This document shows, in pieces, positions 50,097 through 61,000 of a stretch of DNA of 64,000 nucleotides; position 1 is the first letter of the stretch, and every line of letters starts with the position of its first letter. The DNA is from Anagrus nilaparvatae (lineage: Eukaryota > Arthropoda > Insecta > Hymenoptera > Mymaridae): assembly GCA_022575985.1 (NCBI GenBank), contig JAKSXM010000142.1, positions 1,612,001 to 1,676,000 of the forward strand, read 5' to 3'. The translations under genes were made by a program, and so were the position numbers. The notes beneath the pieces were generated by a model that was not told the origin of the DNA, did no database searches, and worked only from the letters and a program-made list of their open reading frames with translations.

Positions 50097-50102
50097 AAAG
50101 CT

Positions 50103-53100
50103 GATTATATCAGTCATAATAATTATATCAAAATCAACATTATTGTTGTAGTAATTATGACTTCTCATTACATTTGTACAAAAGTTAAGTATTGATTATT
50201 TTACAATTAACTGAATAATATTTTTAATTTTAAAATTTTTGATAAGATGCATAAAGTCAATACCCTACAGCAGATATTTTTAGTATGTTACTTTAATCGA
50301 TAAATTATCTTCATTAATATTACAAACTATACATATTTAATTAGATTTTAGATTATATTAAACATCCTTTAGAACTATTCATAACTTAATCAAAAATTAC
50401 AAGTTAATCAGAAATATTGTTTTATTTAGAATCTATGAAAATTGTATTATGAATAAATTTATTTAAAATTCAATTAGCGACAAAATATTTGTTTTTAAAT
50501 AAATTATTTAAAAACATTTTTGATGTATTTTATAAGGTAAGCTCACAAAGTTCTTATTGACACTTGTATTTTTATAGCGTATATGTATTGTATATACTTA
50601 TAGAGAATGATGTCTAGACAGATTCGATTGTAACTACACGGTGCTCTACAGAGTATTTTGCAAAGAATTCCTTTGAAACAGCTATAATGTTTTTAATTGC
50701 ATTTTTGAAACATATAGAACCGGATTCCAATGAGGCGTGTTAGGACCTCTTCTAACTTCGATTTTACTAAAAAATATTTTGCTAAATTTTTAGACATACT
50801 GAAAAAATAATCCAGTTATTGTAACCAAAATTTTCTGTCACTATAATCCTGATTGTGGTAGGTGAAATTTTTTTTAATGGTTTTGAATGGTTTCAGAAGT
50901 TAAACATTTTTTGGTTCCTTATTGTGATATGTGAAATTTTGATTTTTGATTTTTTGTAATTAGATGTAATACCTCATTTTTTTTCCATAAAAGTACTAAT
51001 ATCTAGAAGTATCGTTTTTACTCGATATCTTGAATCTGATACTTAATTTTTTGAAAATCTTTGCTACCAAAATATCCAAAAACAGAAAATTCATACAAAA
51101 TCAGTCTCTTTTCTTTCACATTTTCAAATTAAATTATTCATACATATTTATCTTTATTAAATTTTCTTCAAAAAACAAAGAAAACAACATTATAAAACAC
51201 TATCTTTTTAAAATTTATTCTACATATCCATATAAATCGTATAAATGTGCAGTCAAATAAAAGATCACGTCTGTCAACATTAAGAAAAAATATATATACA
51301 CACACACACACACAACCATGTATATAAATATATTCAAAAAGAGTTAGAAAAACGAATTTGTACTACAAAGTAAAAAGTATAGAAAATAATATATACCACG
51401 TATGTATGAAAAAAAAATATATATTTAAAATATATTAGAAATACGCAGGTTTTATCTAATTTATCTACACGTGTGTAGAATTCTATTCTTTTTAAGTACT
51501 TAGTATAAGTAAAATCTAGTAGGTAAAAAGTAACCAAATTTTTCAACTTTGTTGGGTTCAAAAAAAAATTATAAATACAAATTTTTGGCATTATTTATTG
51601 TTGTATTTAATAAATACTGTAAAACTCAGTTACAGAACGATAATTTAGCCAAGATATTTTATGTTGAGAAGAAATATTCTCGCACGTACATAAGTAATTC
51701 TTTTCAATTATTTATTTTTATTTTGTGCAATGTCAACGTTAGACATTACGTGTCATATGTATATTATTCAAAATTTTTATAAAGTTCAAAAGAATGTAGT
51801 ATACAAATATAAAAAATTTTTTTTAAAAATGCAAAAATTGAGTTTAATTTTAGGCTTAGCTTCAGGGTCACTTTTTTTTCTTATAAACATTATATTCTGG
51901 CCTCAAATTTTTATCGAATAATTTGATAAATAAAAATAAAATTTTTCTCGAAAGTGAAATGAGTTTCAGAACTTATATAAAGAAAATTAAATCAGTTTTT
52001 AATTCAAGCATTTATTAATACATTTTTAAAAATTTAATTGTAAACATATTACCTATAAATTACAAATAACCTATCGTTCAAAATTTTCGAATGTGCTGTC
52101 CAACCTTTGCCATATTATAAATATTATATTTGTTTAAATTTACTATTTAGCTTATTTAGCCTGTATTGAGTGTTAAATTCTTAAATTAAACAGTAAAAGA
52201 TACAAATAACCCTTATGTATATCATAAACTAAAATGAAAAAATTTAAGCCATCTACTCTACTACCATTCCATGCATAAATATTCTGTACTAAATATTTTA
52301 TAACTACTAAATCATTGGGTACAAAATATATAGGGTGCTACACTAAATAACGTAAGTATGCTATCAATTAGGACATCAGGCATAACAAGTACCGCATGCT
52401 GCTTTTAATATTTCTGCTTGAATAAATTTTAATACCCTTTTGTGCAGAATATGGACAGTCGTCGACAATTAGTTGTTATTTAATTTCAGTATTTTAAGTA
52501 CTCAAAAAGGTTTTATTTTTTTTTTGCTTTAAATTTTTCAACTATTAAACTAAAACAACATGTAAGTCTTTTTTAATATTGTTTAAAACAGTTAACTAAA
52601 ATAAATTCTTTTTTAAAATAAAGTAATAATTTAATAAAATGAAAATTTAACCTTACTTAATTACGTATAAATTCATTTAATAAAAATTTTTAATAAAGTT
52701 ACATAAAGTTTAAACTAAACAGGGGGTAAAACGCATAAAACTTTAATAATGTAGTATTTTATATTACATTACACGAATATTTACTTAATAAAATTTTAAT
52801 TTAAGCAAAAGTTACTTCATATTTTTTTAAATTAATTTTTTTTTTCTTTTTTCCTCAAAAATAGACTTTTTTTTTAATATTAAAAAATAAAGTGTTAATT
52901 GACGTTCATTTATACGTGTCAGTTGTACATTTCTTTATTTGACTGTACTATGTGATTGCTTTAATTACAGTACGCATTTTATCTGTACATGAATGATTGA
53001 TGAGTCTTTGACAATTTATTGGATGACGTTTTGATGGGTTTATTTGAATTTTGATGAAGAACAATGATAAATTGCAGTAAATTTTTGAATTTGAATATGA

Positions 53101-53103
53101 ATA
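50103..53103. other. A+T-rich intergenic DNA, no gene called
   Basis: At 51829-51921 (plus) a short frame reads MQKLSLILGLASGSLFFLIN then IIFWPQIFIE and stop: a hydrophobic segment resembling a membrane anchor, but with no donor or continuation. A (TA)n(CA)n microsatellite lies at 51290-51314. Nothing else was recognised. Confidence 0.5.
51944..51981 (+). promoter_or_regulatory. PSE-like motif + TATA module (copy 11)
   Basis: TTTTCTCGAAAGTGAAATG, 12-bp spacer AGTTTCAGAACT, TATATAAA at 51974-51981. T5 runs follow at about 51996 and 52023. This copy stands alone, outside any visible tandem unit. Confidence 0.55.
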
Positions 53104-53109
53104 TTTATT
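53104..53109 (-). terminator. Candidate polyadenylation signal (AATAAA)
   Basis: AATAAA on the minus strand about 147 nt past the CRAL-TRIO stop codon. It is the first canonical hexamer downstream, so the likeliest signal, though A+T-rich DNA gives such words by chance. Confidence 0.4.
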
Positions 53110-53255
53110 GTGTTTAAAATTAAGTTAAATTAATTGTAATTAAAAATTACATTTTGTACCTAAAATATTCTTTAACTATTATATTGTATGTAACCGTGTT
53201 TACAGGATTCTGAAAAAAAAATATTAAAATTAATTTTATGCTAAAAAAAGGGAAA

Positions 53256-55472
53256 TTAAATTTTGGATTTCTGTTTACCTATGAAGTCAGTTTCGAATGT
53301 ATACAAACAATTATATAACGAATCGTCAGTAATTTCATCAGAAAAATCACCTTCGCCACCTAGCCTTTTTGGTAATGCTTTGCTATCAACGTATTTCATT
53401 AACGATTCTCTGTCTGTACCATGGAAATAAATTTTATCACGTAAATTTGCCTGTAAATACAAAAATAATTTTAGTAAAAATTGAATAAAATTTTGTAAAA
53501 CAAGACTTACACTAAGAAATGGTTTAAAAATAGCAAAACCAATATTAAATATGAAAGGTTGATTAATAATATGTATTCCTCTTAATCTGATTGGTAAACA
53601 ATATTGTACTAATTCAACAGCTGCTGCTGCAAAACTCGGTGTTATTTGTAATGCTTGTGTTAATGTCATTCCTTCTAAATCTACAATAAATCTTGAACCA
53701 CCTACCTAATAAAATAGATTGCAGTTTATATATAAAATGCAACATTAAGTTAATTTATTAGTTACTTGTGTTTTTGGCTCTGAAACAACTAATTGATCAA
53801 TTAAGACAATTCCACGAAGCATTTTTTCCATTGATATTTCTTTGTGATTCCATCTTTTACCAGCATCCATTAATAAAACTCTTGCACCTTCGAATGTTCT
53901 GTTTGGTAATACTCTTAAGATACCTGATAGTAATAATTTTTCTTCATTTGATGGAATTACATTTTCACAGTATGTTGGGTATTTTAGGCGAAATTTGTAG
54001 TAACGTTTTATCTGTTTTAAATTGTAGAGGATATTTGATTTTTTGTGTAAAAATAATTTTTTTTTTTTTTTGATTTTCTTACCAATTCAAATGCATTTTG
54101 TGCGTACCATGTACTTGGTCTTAAGAATTTTACTAAAAAATCATCATCTAATGGAATAATTAAATTTTCTTCTTCTGAAAATAAAATAAATTAGTTTTTA
54201 GCATAGAAAATGTTCATAAGAAGAGGGGCCTGAACATTTTTAGGGGGAGTCAAAAGGACGTAGAATATTTTCGAGTTAGGTACTTCTGGGGACCCTAGGA
54301 TACTTTTGTTTATAAGGGTTGATTTCATGGAACGTTTTCTTATTAGATTCCAGGGACACTGGGGTTGAAAAAATTATTTATGAATCAAAATATGTTAAAA
54401 TTCTGCTCAAACAGCATAGATTTAATAGCCTGGGAGCAAAGATTTAATAAATTTTTCGTGATAATTACTAGGGTTCAATTGTTTCAACTCTAGTGTCCCT
54501 AGAATCTAGTAAGAAAATGCTCAATGAAATCAGCCCTAAGAAATAAGGATAATTTTAATTTACGGAATTATTATAATTTCGGTTCTAAAACTTAAAATAA
54601 TTAAGGAGTATACGTTAAAAATGTTATTAGTAAACATGTTTCATGCTCTTTGGTTGTGTGAATACACAAACTAGTTACAAGTTTTTTTTTACTTGTGATT
54701 TTGATTTGGCTCAAATTTAAATAATTTGCATTTTTTTGTAACTATTACAAAATTTCTGCAGCAGTATTAAAAATATTTTTTTGATTTTAAACACAAAATA
54801 CCAATTTTTTAAAACTGTAAAATTTTTTGTTTTTAAAAAATAATATTTGGAGAATTTTTTTTTGGTATCAATTTTATGCAAACACTTTTACTAAAGTTGC
54901 AAAATCACTCGAAGAACCACTTTGATTTTTTGAAGTAAATCTCTCAAAACTAAAAATTCAAAATTTGACCCAAAACGAGTACATTTATGAACAAAATTTT
55001 TCTAAAAAACTTTCAAACATATTCGTAAATAAACTATGAACTAAAAAAAAAGAAACTTTTTTAAATAAATATTTCACAAGTATAAGCAAAGAAAAGTTAT
55101 AAATCACCTTACTTATTTGACTTTTAAATATTACTTTATTTGAATATTTTAATTAATTTAATACTCTTGTTTAAATAAAACATAAAAAACTTTTTCTACG
55201 ACATTTTTACATTAAAATAAAAAATAAAAAAATATTATATCTAACTAACCACTTAAAAGTTTTTTTAAAACACTTAAATTTTCTTCAACAATTTCTGGTA
55301 ATTCACGTATTTCTTTTTCAGCAATTTTTCGAAAATTTTCATCCAATTCTTCTGGATCAAATATCATTTCTGTATTACCCATCATTAATTTTGGTGCTGA
55401 TTTCATGTGTTCTTTCCATGAATCTTGAAATGTTTTTTTATTTTTATTTTTTTTAATTTGCAAACCTAACAT
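53256..55472 (-). CDS. CRAL-TRIO domain lipid-binding protein (alpha-TTP/clavesin-like), 316 aa, five exons
   Basis: Coding exons (minus): 55472-55250, 54174-54083, 54011-53766, 53705-53511, 53450-53256. All introns are GT..AG and all joins keep frame, giving 316 residues, the usual size of the family. Residues ~30-105 form the helical CRAL-TRIO N-domain, ending DDDFLVKFLRPSTWYAQNAF. Residues ~120-270 form the lipid-binding fold: ILRVLPNRTFEGARVLLMD, GGSRFIVDLEGMTLTQALQI, then PIRLRGIHIINQPFIFNIGF and the KALPKRLGGE close. These proteins carry hydrophobic ligands (tocopherol, retinal, phosphoinositides) between membranes; the ligand here is unknown. The basic RLRG stretch matches the phosphoinositide-contacting face known in alpha-TTP. 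No signal peptide: cytosolic. Introns 2-4 are 71, 60 and 60 nt; intron 1 is 1,075 nt and carries a MITE. Confidence 0.93.
54311..54545. mobile_element. Foldback element in intron 1 of the CRAL-TRIO gene
   Basis: AGGGTTGATTTCATGGAACG, ATTCCAGGGACACTGGGGTT on the left are mirrored by AACTCTAGTGTCCCTAGAAT and GCTCAATGAAATCAGCCCT on the right; arms are about 60 bp. No ORF. Its insertion, with the adjoining R1 fragment, explains why this intron is so much longer than the others. Confidence 0.8.
54610..54690 (+). repeat. Dispersed repeat family R1, terminal fragment
   Basis: AACATGTTTCATGC, TTGGTTGTGT and ACAAACTAGTTACAAGTTTTT are diverged matches to the ends of the copies at 8690 and 41540. It lies in intron 1 of the CRAL-TRIO gene. 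Confidence 0.65.
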
Positions 55473-56255
55473 TTTTTAAGGCTATGTTACACACTTGACT
55501 TATAAAATAATGACTGAAAGGAAACTTTTTAATACTTTTTGTGTAATAATAAATTAAACATTAAAAGAGAGAGAGAGAGAGAGAGAGAAAAAAAATATAA
55601 TTATTATTCACGTTTACGTAAATAATCACCTTTGTTACAATACAATTTTTATGTATTTCAATAATAATGTCAAGTTTTAAATAATTAAAAATAAAAGTCA
55701 ATTACATTTTTTTTTATTTGGACTGACGATTGAAACTTGGATTCAATAAAAAAAATTATTAAAATTTTTGAATATTACTTGCTAATTAAAATATCAAAAA
55801 TAAAATAAAGAAACCAGTTTAGTTCCATTTAAATTAATTAGCATTTCGTAAAATATTTGAAATTACAAAGTCTGTGTAATTGGATTTTTTATGATATGGT
55901 TTCAAGGTTCTTTCACGTTGCTCAATTTCATCTCAATTAAAATTGCTTTTTATATCTTTAGTTTTAAAAAATAAATAAATCATCAGGTTTTGAATTAAAT
56001 AATAAAAACAGTAGTTTTGATTTAAATATGAAAAATTTTGTATTTTTAATTTTTTATAAAAAAATTTTCTACAATATTAACTTCTAACAACAATTTTTTT
56101 ACTAAAACTTATTATAATATTCACAGTCATAATAAGATAAAAAAAGTATTTCTCAATAAAATTACTAGCATCACAATTTTTTTTTTGAAAAAAATATAAA
56201 CAAGTCAAAAATGGTCAAACTATTTGAATAATTAAAAAACAAAATTTATAAATAC
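55473..56255. other. 784-bp intergenic region between the two minus-strand genes
   Basis: It must hold the 3' end of the cuticle gene and the promoter of the CRAL-TRIO gene. An ATTAAA variant polyadenylation word (minus) lies at 56045-56050, about 205 nt past the cuticle stop. A (GA)n tract lies at 55566-55588, some 95 nt upstream of the CRAL-TRIO ATG; GAGA-type tracts are common in insect promoters. No TATA box was clear. Confidence 0.5.
55566..55588. repeat. (GA)n tract upstream of the CRAL-TRIO gene
   Basis: Eleven GA dinucleotides. It may be a simple microsatellite or a GAGA-factor-type promoter element of the gene that starts at 55472. Confidence 0.85.
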
Positions 56256-56761
56256 TTAAAATCTAGCTTGGTTGTTTCTTGCATTGGCAAGATTGTATTC
56301 AATGGATCTTTGGATGGCGAGTGGTACTTCAGGTGCAACTGGAATATGGGCACCTTGTGCACGGTATCCATTTTCATCAGCAACGTATTTGATTGTGTAT
56401 TGTTGGTTGTCTGGACCAGTGTATGTGTATTCTCCTTCTTGTACAACTGCTGGACCTTCTGGACCAAGAGCTCTTGGTGAACCTGAACCTACGACTGTGA
56501 TACCATCACCAGTTTGATGACTGTGTTGGAATGAACCGTCTGGTTGTAAATCGTATGATTGACCAAGAATTGGTACTGGTTCTTGGTGGTAGTTTTGGGC
56601 ACTAGCCAATGCAATGACTGCGAGAACAGCGATCTGTAACAAAAATCAAATAAAACGTTTTTTTATTTTTTTATTTTTGCAAAAAATATTTTTTTTTTTT
56701 CTTAATTTTATTCATGTAATTTATTTAAAAATAATTTATTTTTACTTACGAAAGATTTCAT
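56256..56761 (-). CDS. RR-1-type cuticular protein (chitin-binding, CPR family), 129 aa, two exons
   Basis: Exon 1 codes only MKSF (56761-56750, donor GTAAGTAAA). Exon 2 runs 56633-56256 after a TTTTTGTTACAG acceptor. The tiny first exon splitting the signal peptide is usual for cuticle genes. Residues 1-16 (MKSFIAVLAVIALASA) are a signal peptide; the mature protein starts at QNYHQEPVPILGQ. The extended Rebers-Riddiford region runs from about residue 36 to 102: DGSFQHSHQTGDGI, a Gly/Pro loop, then GEYTYTGPDNQQYTIKYVAD and ENGYRAQGAHIP. This is the RR-1 form expected in flexible cuticle, where it binds chitin outside the cell. The tail (PLAIQRSIEYNLA) is typical of endocuticle proteins. Odd: usual aromatic positions in the first strand are His (FQHSHQ). 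Confidence 0.95.
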
Positions 56762-56805
56762 GTTGAATAGAGAGATGATGATTTTTGTTCAAAACAAAAA
56801 AGTAA

Positions 56806-56810
56806 ACTGA
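56806..56810 (-). promoter_or_regulatory. Arthropod initiator (TCAGT) of the cuticle gene
   Basis: TCAGT on the minus strand, with the A at 56808 as likely +1, lies 33-34 nt from the 5' end of the TATA box and 47 nt before the ATG. It is the only TCAGT in the right place. Confidence 0.6.
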
Positions 56811-56834
56811 TGATGATTTTAAAAATTCGCAGGG

Positions 56835-56842
56835 TATTTATA
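56835..56842 (-). promoter_or_regulatory. TATA box of the cuticle gene
   Basis: GGGTATAAATACCC on the minus strand, a strong TATA box in G+C-richer context than anything nearby. With the initiator at 56808 it gives a normal core promoter. TATA-driven stage-specific expression is usual for cuticle genes. Confidence 0.75.
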
Positions 56843-56869
56843 CCCAAAAAAAATCGTCGAAAAAGAAAT

Positions 56870-56885
56870 TACGCCTATAGGCGTA
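56870..56885. promoter_or_regulatory. Perfect 16-bp palindrome upstream of the cuticle-gene TATA box
   Basis: TACGCCTATAGGCGTA is fully self-complementary and lies 62-77 bp upstream of the inferred start. Such a dyad in a proximal promoter suggests a dimeric transcription factor site. The factor is not known to me. Confidence 0.45.
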
Positions 56886-56899
56886 TGTATATTGAAGAA

Positions 56900-57535
56900 T
56901 ATACTGGAAGAGGATCCTTAAAAAAATAAACTTTCACAACGTATTACGAAATCAATTAATAGTTAAATTTAAGTTATTATTTTATTTTTTGTTTTTTTTT
57001 TAACCAGTTTTATTTTAATTCACATAAATTAATGAGTTTTGTCTACAAAATAAAATTATTTTTTTAAAGGTTTCAAAAAAGTCACAGGGTTTTAAATTAT
57101 TTAATTTATTTTATATTGACGTAAGCGAAAAGGATTAATGAACTCTTTAAATACGAATATGAATATACTTAATATTATGTGTTTGAATTATTTCATGCCT
57201 AATTAAAAATTAAAACAAAAGATTTTTCTTTCCACCGTCTAGAGCACGTATTTTTCGGATGTTTCATGGCTTGCAAAATTTTTTTCTTAGAATTGATAAA
57301 GAAAAATCGATAACGTATACGTATTCTCGTTTGTTATTTTTCTGGCCTTAAGTCGAAATATACACTGTTAAAGGCAACTTATGTAAATTTTCAAAAAAAA
57401 TAGTTTATTTACAAAAAATTTTGTCAGGTTTTTTGTAACAGCTGGTTTATAAAGGGCATCATACAAAATTTTTTTATATGAATTTTTTTGGTACTTGGTA
57501 CTTACTACAATCAAATCGTGATTTAGGGTGTTTAG
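56900..57535. other. A+T-rich DNA upstream of the cuticle gene
   Basis: No gene was recognised. TACACTGTTAAAGG at 57361 resembles the CACTG terminus of the M2 MITE family but no matching right end was found. Confidence 0.5.
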
Positions 57536-57539
57536 TTAG

Positions 57540-58045
57540 TGGCCTTCACCAGATTCGGTCCATATAGGTTTTTTGGCTTGATAATCACTTGCTTCGGGGT
57601 ACTTACTACAAAAAACTAGCGCTTCACCCTAAAATTTGCAAAAATTACCCCTTTAATGGATAAGATAGGATACATAAAAAATATCTTTTTTAGGGGTAGT
57701 TAAAAAATATTAGGGCGAAGCCCCCAGTTTTTTTTTAAACAAGCAAAATTCGTAGTCAAAGACCTAAAAAACGTCTCTAGACATAATTTGGACACTACCC
57801 CTGCAAATTTAAGGATGAAGCGCTAATTTTTTTTAGATAGGTACCCGAAATTCGTAATCAGTGACCCGAAAAAACCTATAAAGCCCATATCTGGTCACTT
57901 AAATAGCGAATACTTCAAAAATACCTCTTTTTTGGGGTAGCTTTTTTTTTAAGCTTTAAATTCTCACAGAAAATACTCCGATTTTTGTGATCAGCGACCA
58001 AAAAACCTATAGTAGACTAAATCTGGTTTCAGACAGCAACTAAAC
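57540..58045. repeat. Dispersed repeat family R3, complex foldback copy
   Basis: CCAGATTCGGTCCATATAGG and GGTTTTTTGGCTTGATAATC on the left are mirrored twice on the right, at 57841-57895 and 57955-58027 (AACCTATAAAGCCCATATCT; CAGCGACCAAAAAACCTATA). Internal blocks (AAAAATTACCCCTTTAATGG-type) recur. It is related to 19230 and 44845. No ORF is present. Confidence 0.7.
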
Positions 58046-61000
58046 ACCCACCCCTATCCGCGATTTGACTAGAGTATTTTTTTTTGTTGAATTATTTTTT
58101 ATGAATGTTATGCATTTTTGGGTTCTAATTTTTAAACAATGGTGCAAATTATGTTTACTCTCACTGTTAAAAGTATCCCTTATACAAATGTACAGAAAAA
58201 ACGTTAATTTACAAAAAATTGGTAAATTCTTAAAAGCATCTTCTACCTAAAAATCGAGAATACTCGAATTTTTTTGGGAATTATTTTTTATGATTTTTAT
58301 GCATTTTGATACCAATTTTTCTGCAGACGATCTTTATCGTAAGTAGTTCATTTATATATTTTTTCTGCAGTATGACCAGGAGTGTCAATTTTTATACAGT
58401 TTTTTTTTAGGCAAAATTATATGTAAATCTAATTATATATTCATTACATTATACGAATATTTTATTTTTTAATATTACATAATTTTTAAGATTAAAAATA
58501 ATATTATATATTCATAAAACACGTGGTGATTTTTAATTAATGATTACAGGAATTATATTTTTAGTGAAAGTATTATAATAAAAAAATATAAAATTTGTAT
58601 TATTACATAATTCATGTAATTTAAAAAAAAAAAAAAAAATCAAAAAAGGATTCTTAAAAATACTAATTAACTAAAAGTACAAAAGTTGTTAAATATTTAT
58701 TTTAATATTTTTAAAAATTTATTATTTACCTACTAACTAAATTATTTAAGACATTCATAAAAAAAATTATTGCGAAATAATTTACAAGATTAAAGGTATC
58801 AACTTATAGACGCTAAATTTCGTAAATAATTTTTGCATAAAATTATATTTTTAAGATTTTATTTTTATTTAATTCATTCAAGAATCTAGGGTCAAAGTCA
58901 CTTTGATATTTATTTTTTAATAAAAATTTTTTCTATTTTTAGCCCCCCAGCCTTGAAATAATTGTAAATCGGATTTTTTTATTGTAATTATTGACATGAA
59001 TAAAACACAAATAATTTCATCGTATTTTATGACAAACATTTTAGAAAAAAATGTAAGGATAAAATAAGCTAGAGAAAAGGAAATATCATTGGTTACACAC
59101 ATAAAGTTTTGGCATGAAATTGGCATATTTAGAGACCCTTGGGATATAGAACGTGCAGGATAATGTTTGTAGAAATGTATTCTATTTGAAAGAACTGTTT
59201 TTTTAAATTTTTATTTTTCATTCATGTAATAATTAATTTTTTTGAAAAATTTAATTATTTTAGGATACTTTAATTTAAAAATTTTGTTTAAATTAATGGC
59301 CTAGTTAAATTACGTACTAATTTTTAAGACAGGTAATTTTTGCCAAAAATTACCTAAGCTAATTTAGAAGCCATAAAAACTCTATTAATTTCATAAATTC
59401 AGTACCACAAAATATTTCTAAAATGAATTCCAATCTAATATACATTCTACAAAACAAATTTTAATTTAAAATTTTGTAATTACTAAAACCATGCATAAAC
59501 AAAACCAAAAGAAAACTTAGTAATATTTTAATTACACATGAAAAATTAATTAATTTATTAATATTTAACATCTGCATCATTTTCCCATTTTTAATATTAA
59601 AATTTCAAAATGAAATTTTAATTTTAAATTAAAGTTCACAATTATTTAAAATTACAAGCTTTTTAATTATTGTATATGAAACCCTTTTTATATTTGTTTC
59701 TTTAAATTAACATATTTATTATTATTATTATTATTATTTACTGAGTGTATTTAAAAGGCTGATACATAAAAAGTCTCTAAAAAGCCTATATAAATAAAAA
59801 TTTTATCTCTTTTAAGCTTTGTATATATTAGGCTGGGCATTATTAAAAAATTTTTTTTTAGTTTCTTGTAATAAACAAGCCAAAAAATGTGGTGGTTTAG
59901 CTAAAAATAATATTTTGCGAATTTGCGCCCTGTAATCAAATTTTCGGTACCAAAAGTATGTCTGGAGAATGTGAAATCAAATTTTTGCCCCATATTATTT
60001 TTGAAATTATTTTAAAATGGACTGAAATTTAAAGAATTTTTATTTTTGCATAATAAATAGAAACTTGACCACATTATTTTGCACCAAAAAAATAACCAAT
60101 TTTCTAAACGAGATTCAGCCTAATATATAAATTCATAAATAAATGAAAAAGTATCTTTCCCATATTTAAACTCTATATTATATTGTTGTTTTTAAATCAC
60201 CCCCGGGAGTGCAATACGTTAATTATTCACACCCTCGTTATGTATAAAAAAATTTTTTCATAGTGTATTTCCTAGCTTCAGAAAACCAGCCTACCATAAT
60301 ATTTTTAAAAGTGTTAGGGTTACAAAAAAAAAAATTGTATGTTAGTGTGGTTAACTTGAATAAACAGTTTTAATTCATAATGAGAACTTTTTTTTACTTG
60401 AATACGAGATAAAACTTTAAGAAATATAAAGGTTAACAGGTTTTTATGATTGTTGAACTGCATGAATGTTGCATGAATGATGTAAAGTGAATATGGAAGA
60501 ATATAACTATTTTTTTAAAGAGCAAGTTTCATATGATATTTGAGATTATTATTTTTTTTTGGAGTTACAGAAGATTTTTTTTTTTAATAAAAGATGTACA
60601 AAAATCCAATTATTTAAAAAATTTTTTACGAATCTAATAACGCACGTTTTTATCGATACAAAAAAATCTGTAGTTATGTGTTAAATAAAAAGCAAAGAAA
60701 AGCATTCAAACTTTAGAGAGTCGTTCTCGTAAAAAGTAGGAAAAGCTCAGATTCATTAGAAACAATGTTGAAACAATGTACGTTTTACACACACAAAGAT
60801 AGATAAGGTAAAAAAAAATGTGGTATAAAAAAGAAAAAAAACTTGACAATCGAAAAAAAAAATTTTTTTTAGGTGTTAGTTTGTCAGTTGTTATGTGCTA
60901 CATAAATGAAATGACTATGACTCCTTAAATTTCTTAAATTGTATATGGATGGGTTCAGATGAAATAATTTTTTGAGTAATTTTTGATTCCTAGTAATTTA

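Larger units (their letters stand above)
49440..50102 (-). repeat. Tandem duplication, two ~300-bp units each with a PSE-TATA module
   Basis: AATTTTTTTAGAAACTA occurs at 49489 and 49809; CATTTTCGAGAAAAAAAAAG occurs at 49719 and 50081. Net of a short insertion in unit 2 the period is about 300 bp. Each unit carries one module on the minus strand and shares TCAGTTAA..AACTCATTGA downstream of the TATA box. No protein frame is present. Confidence 0.75.

Noticed and set aside
53768..54073. 101-codon plus-strand frame
   Set aside because: It is the antisense of CRAL-TRIO exon 3 and part of the adjoining intron.
56246..56517. Alternative frames over the cuticle gene, both strands
   Set aside because: They are shadows of the RR-1 exon, which has the signal peptide, splice sites and conserved domain.
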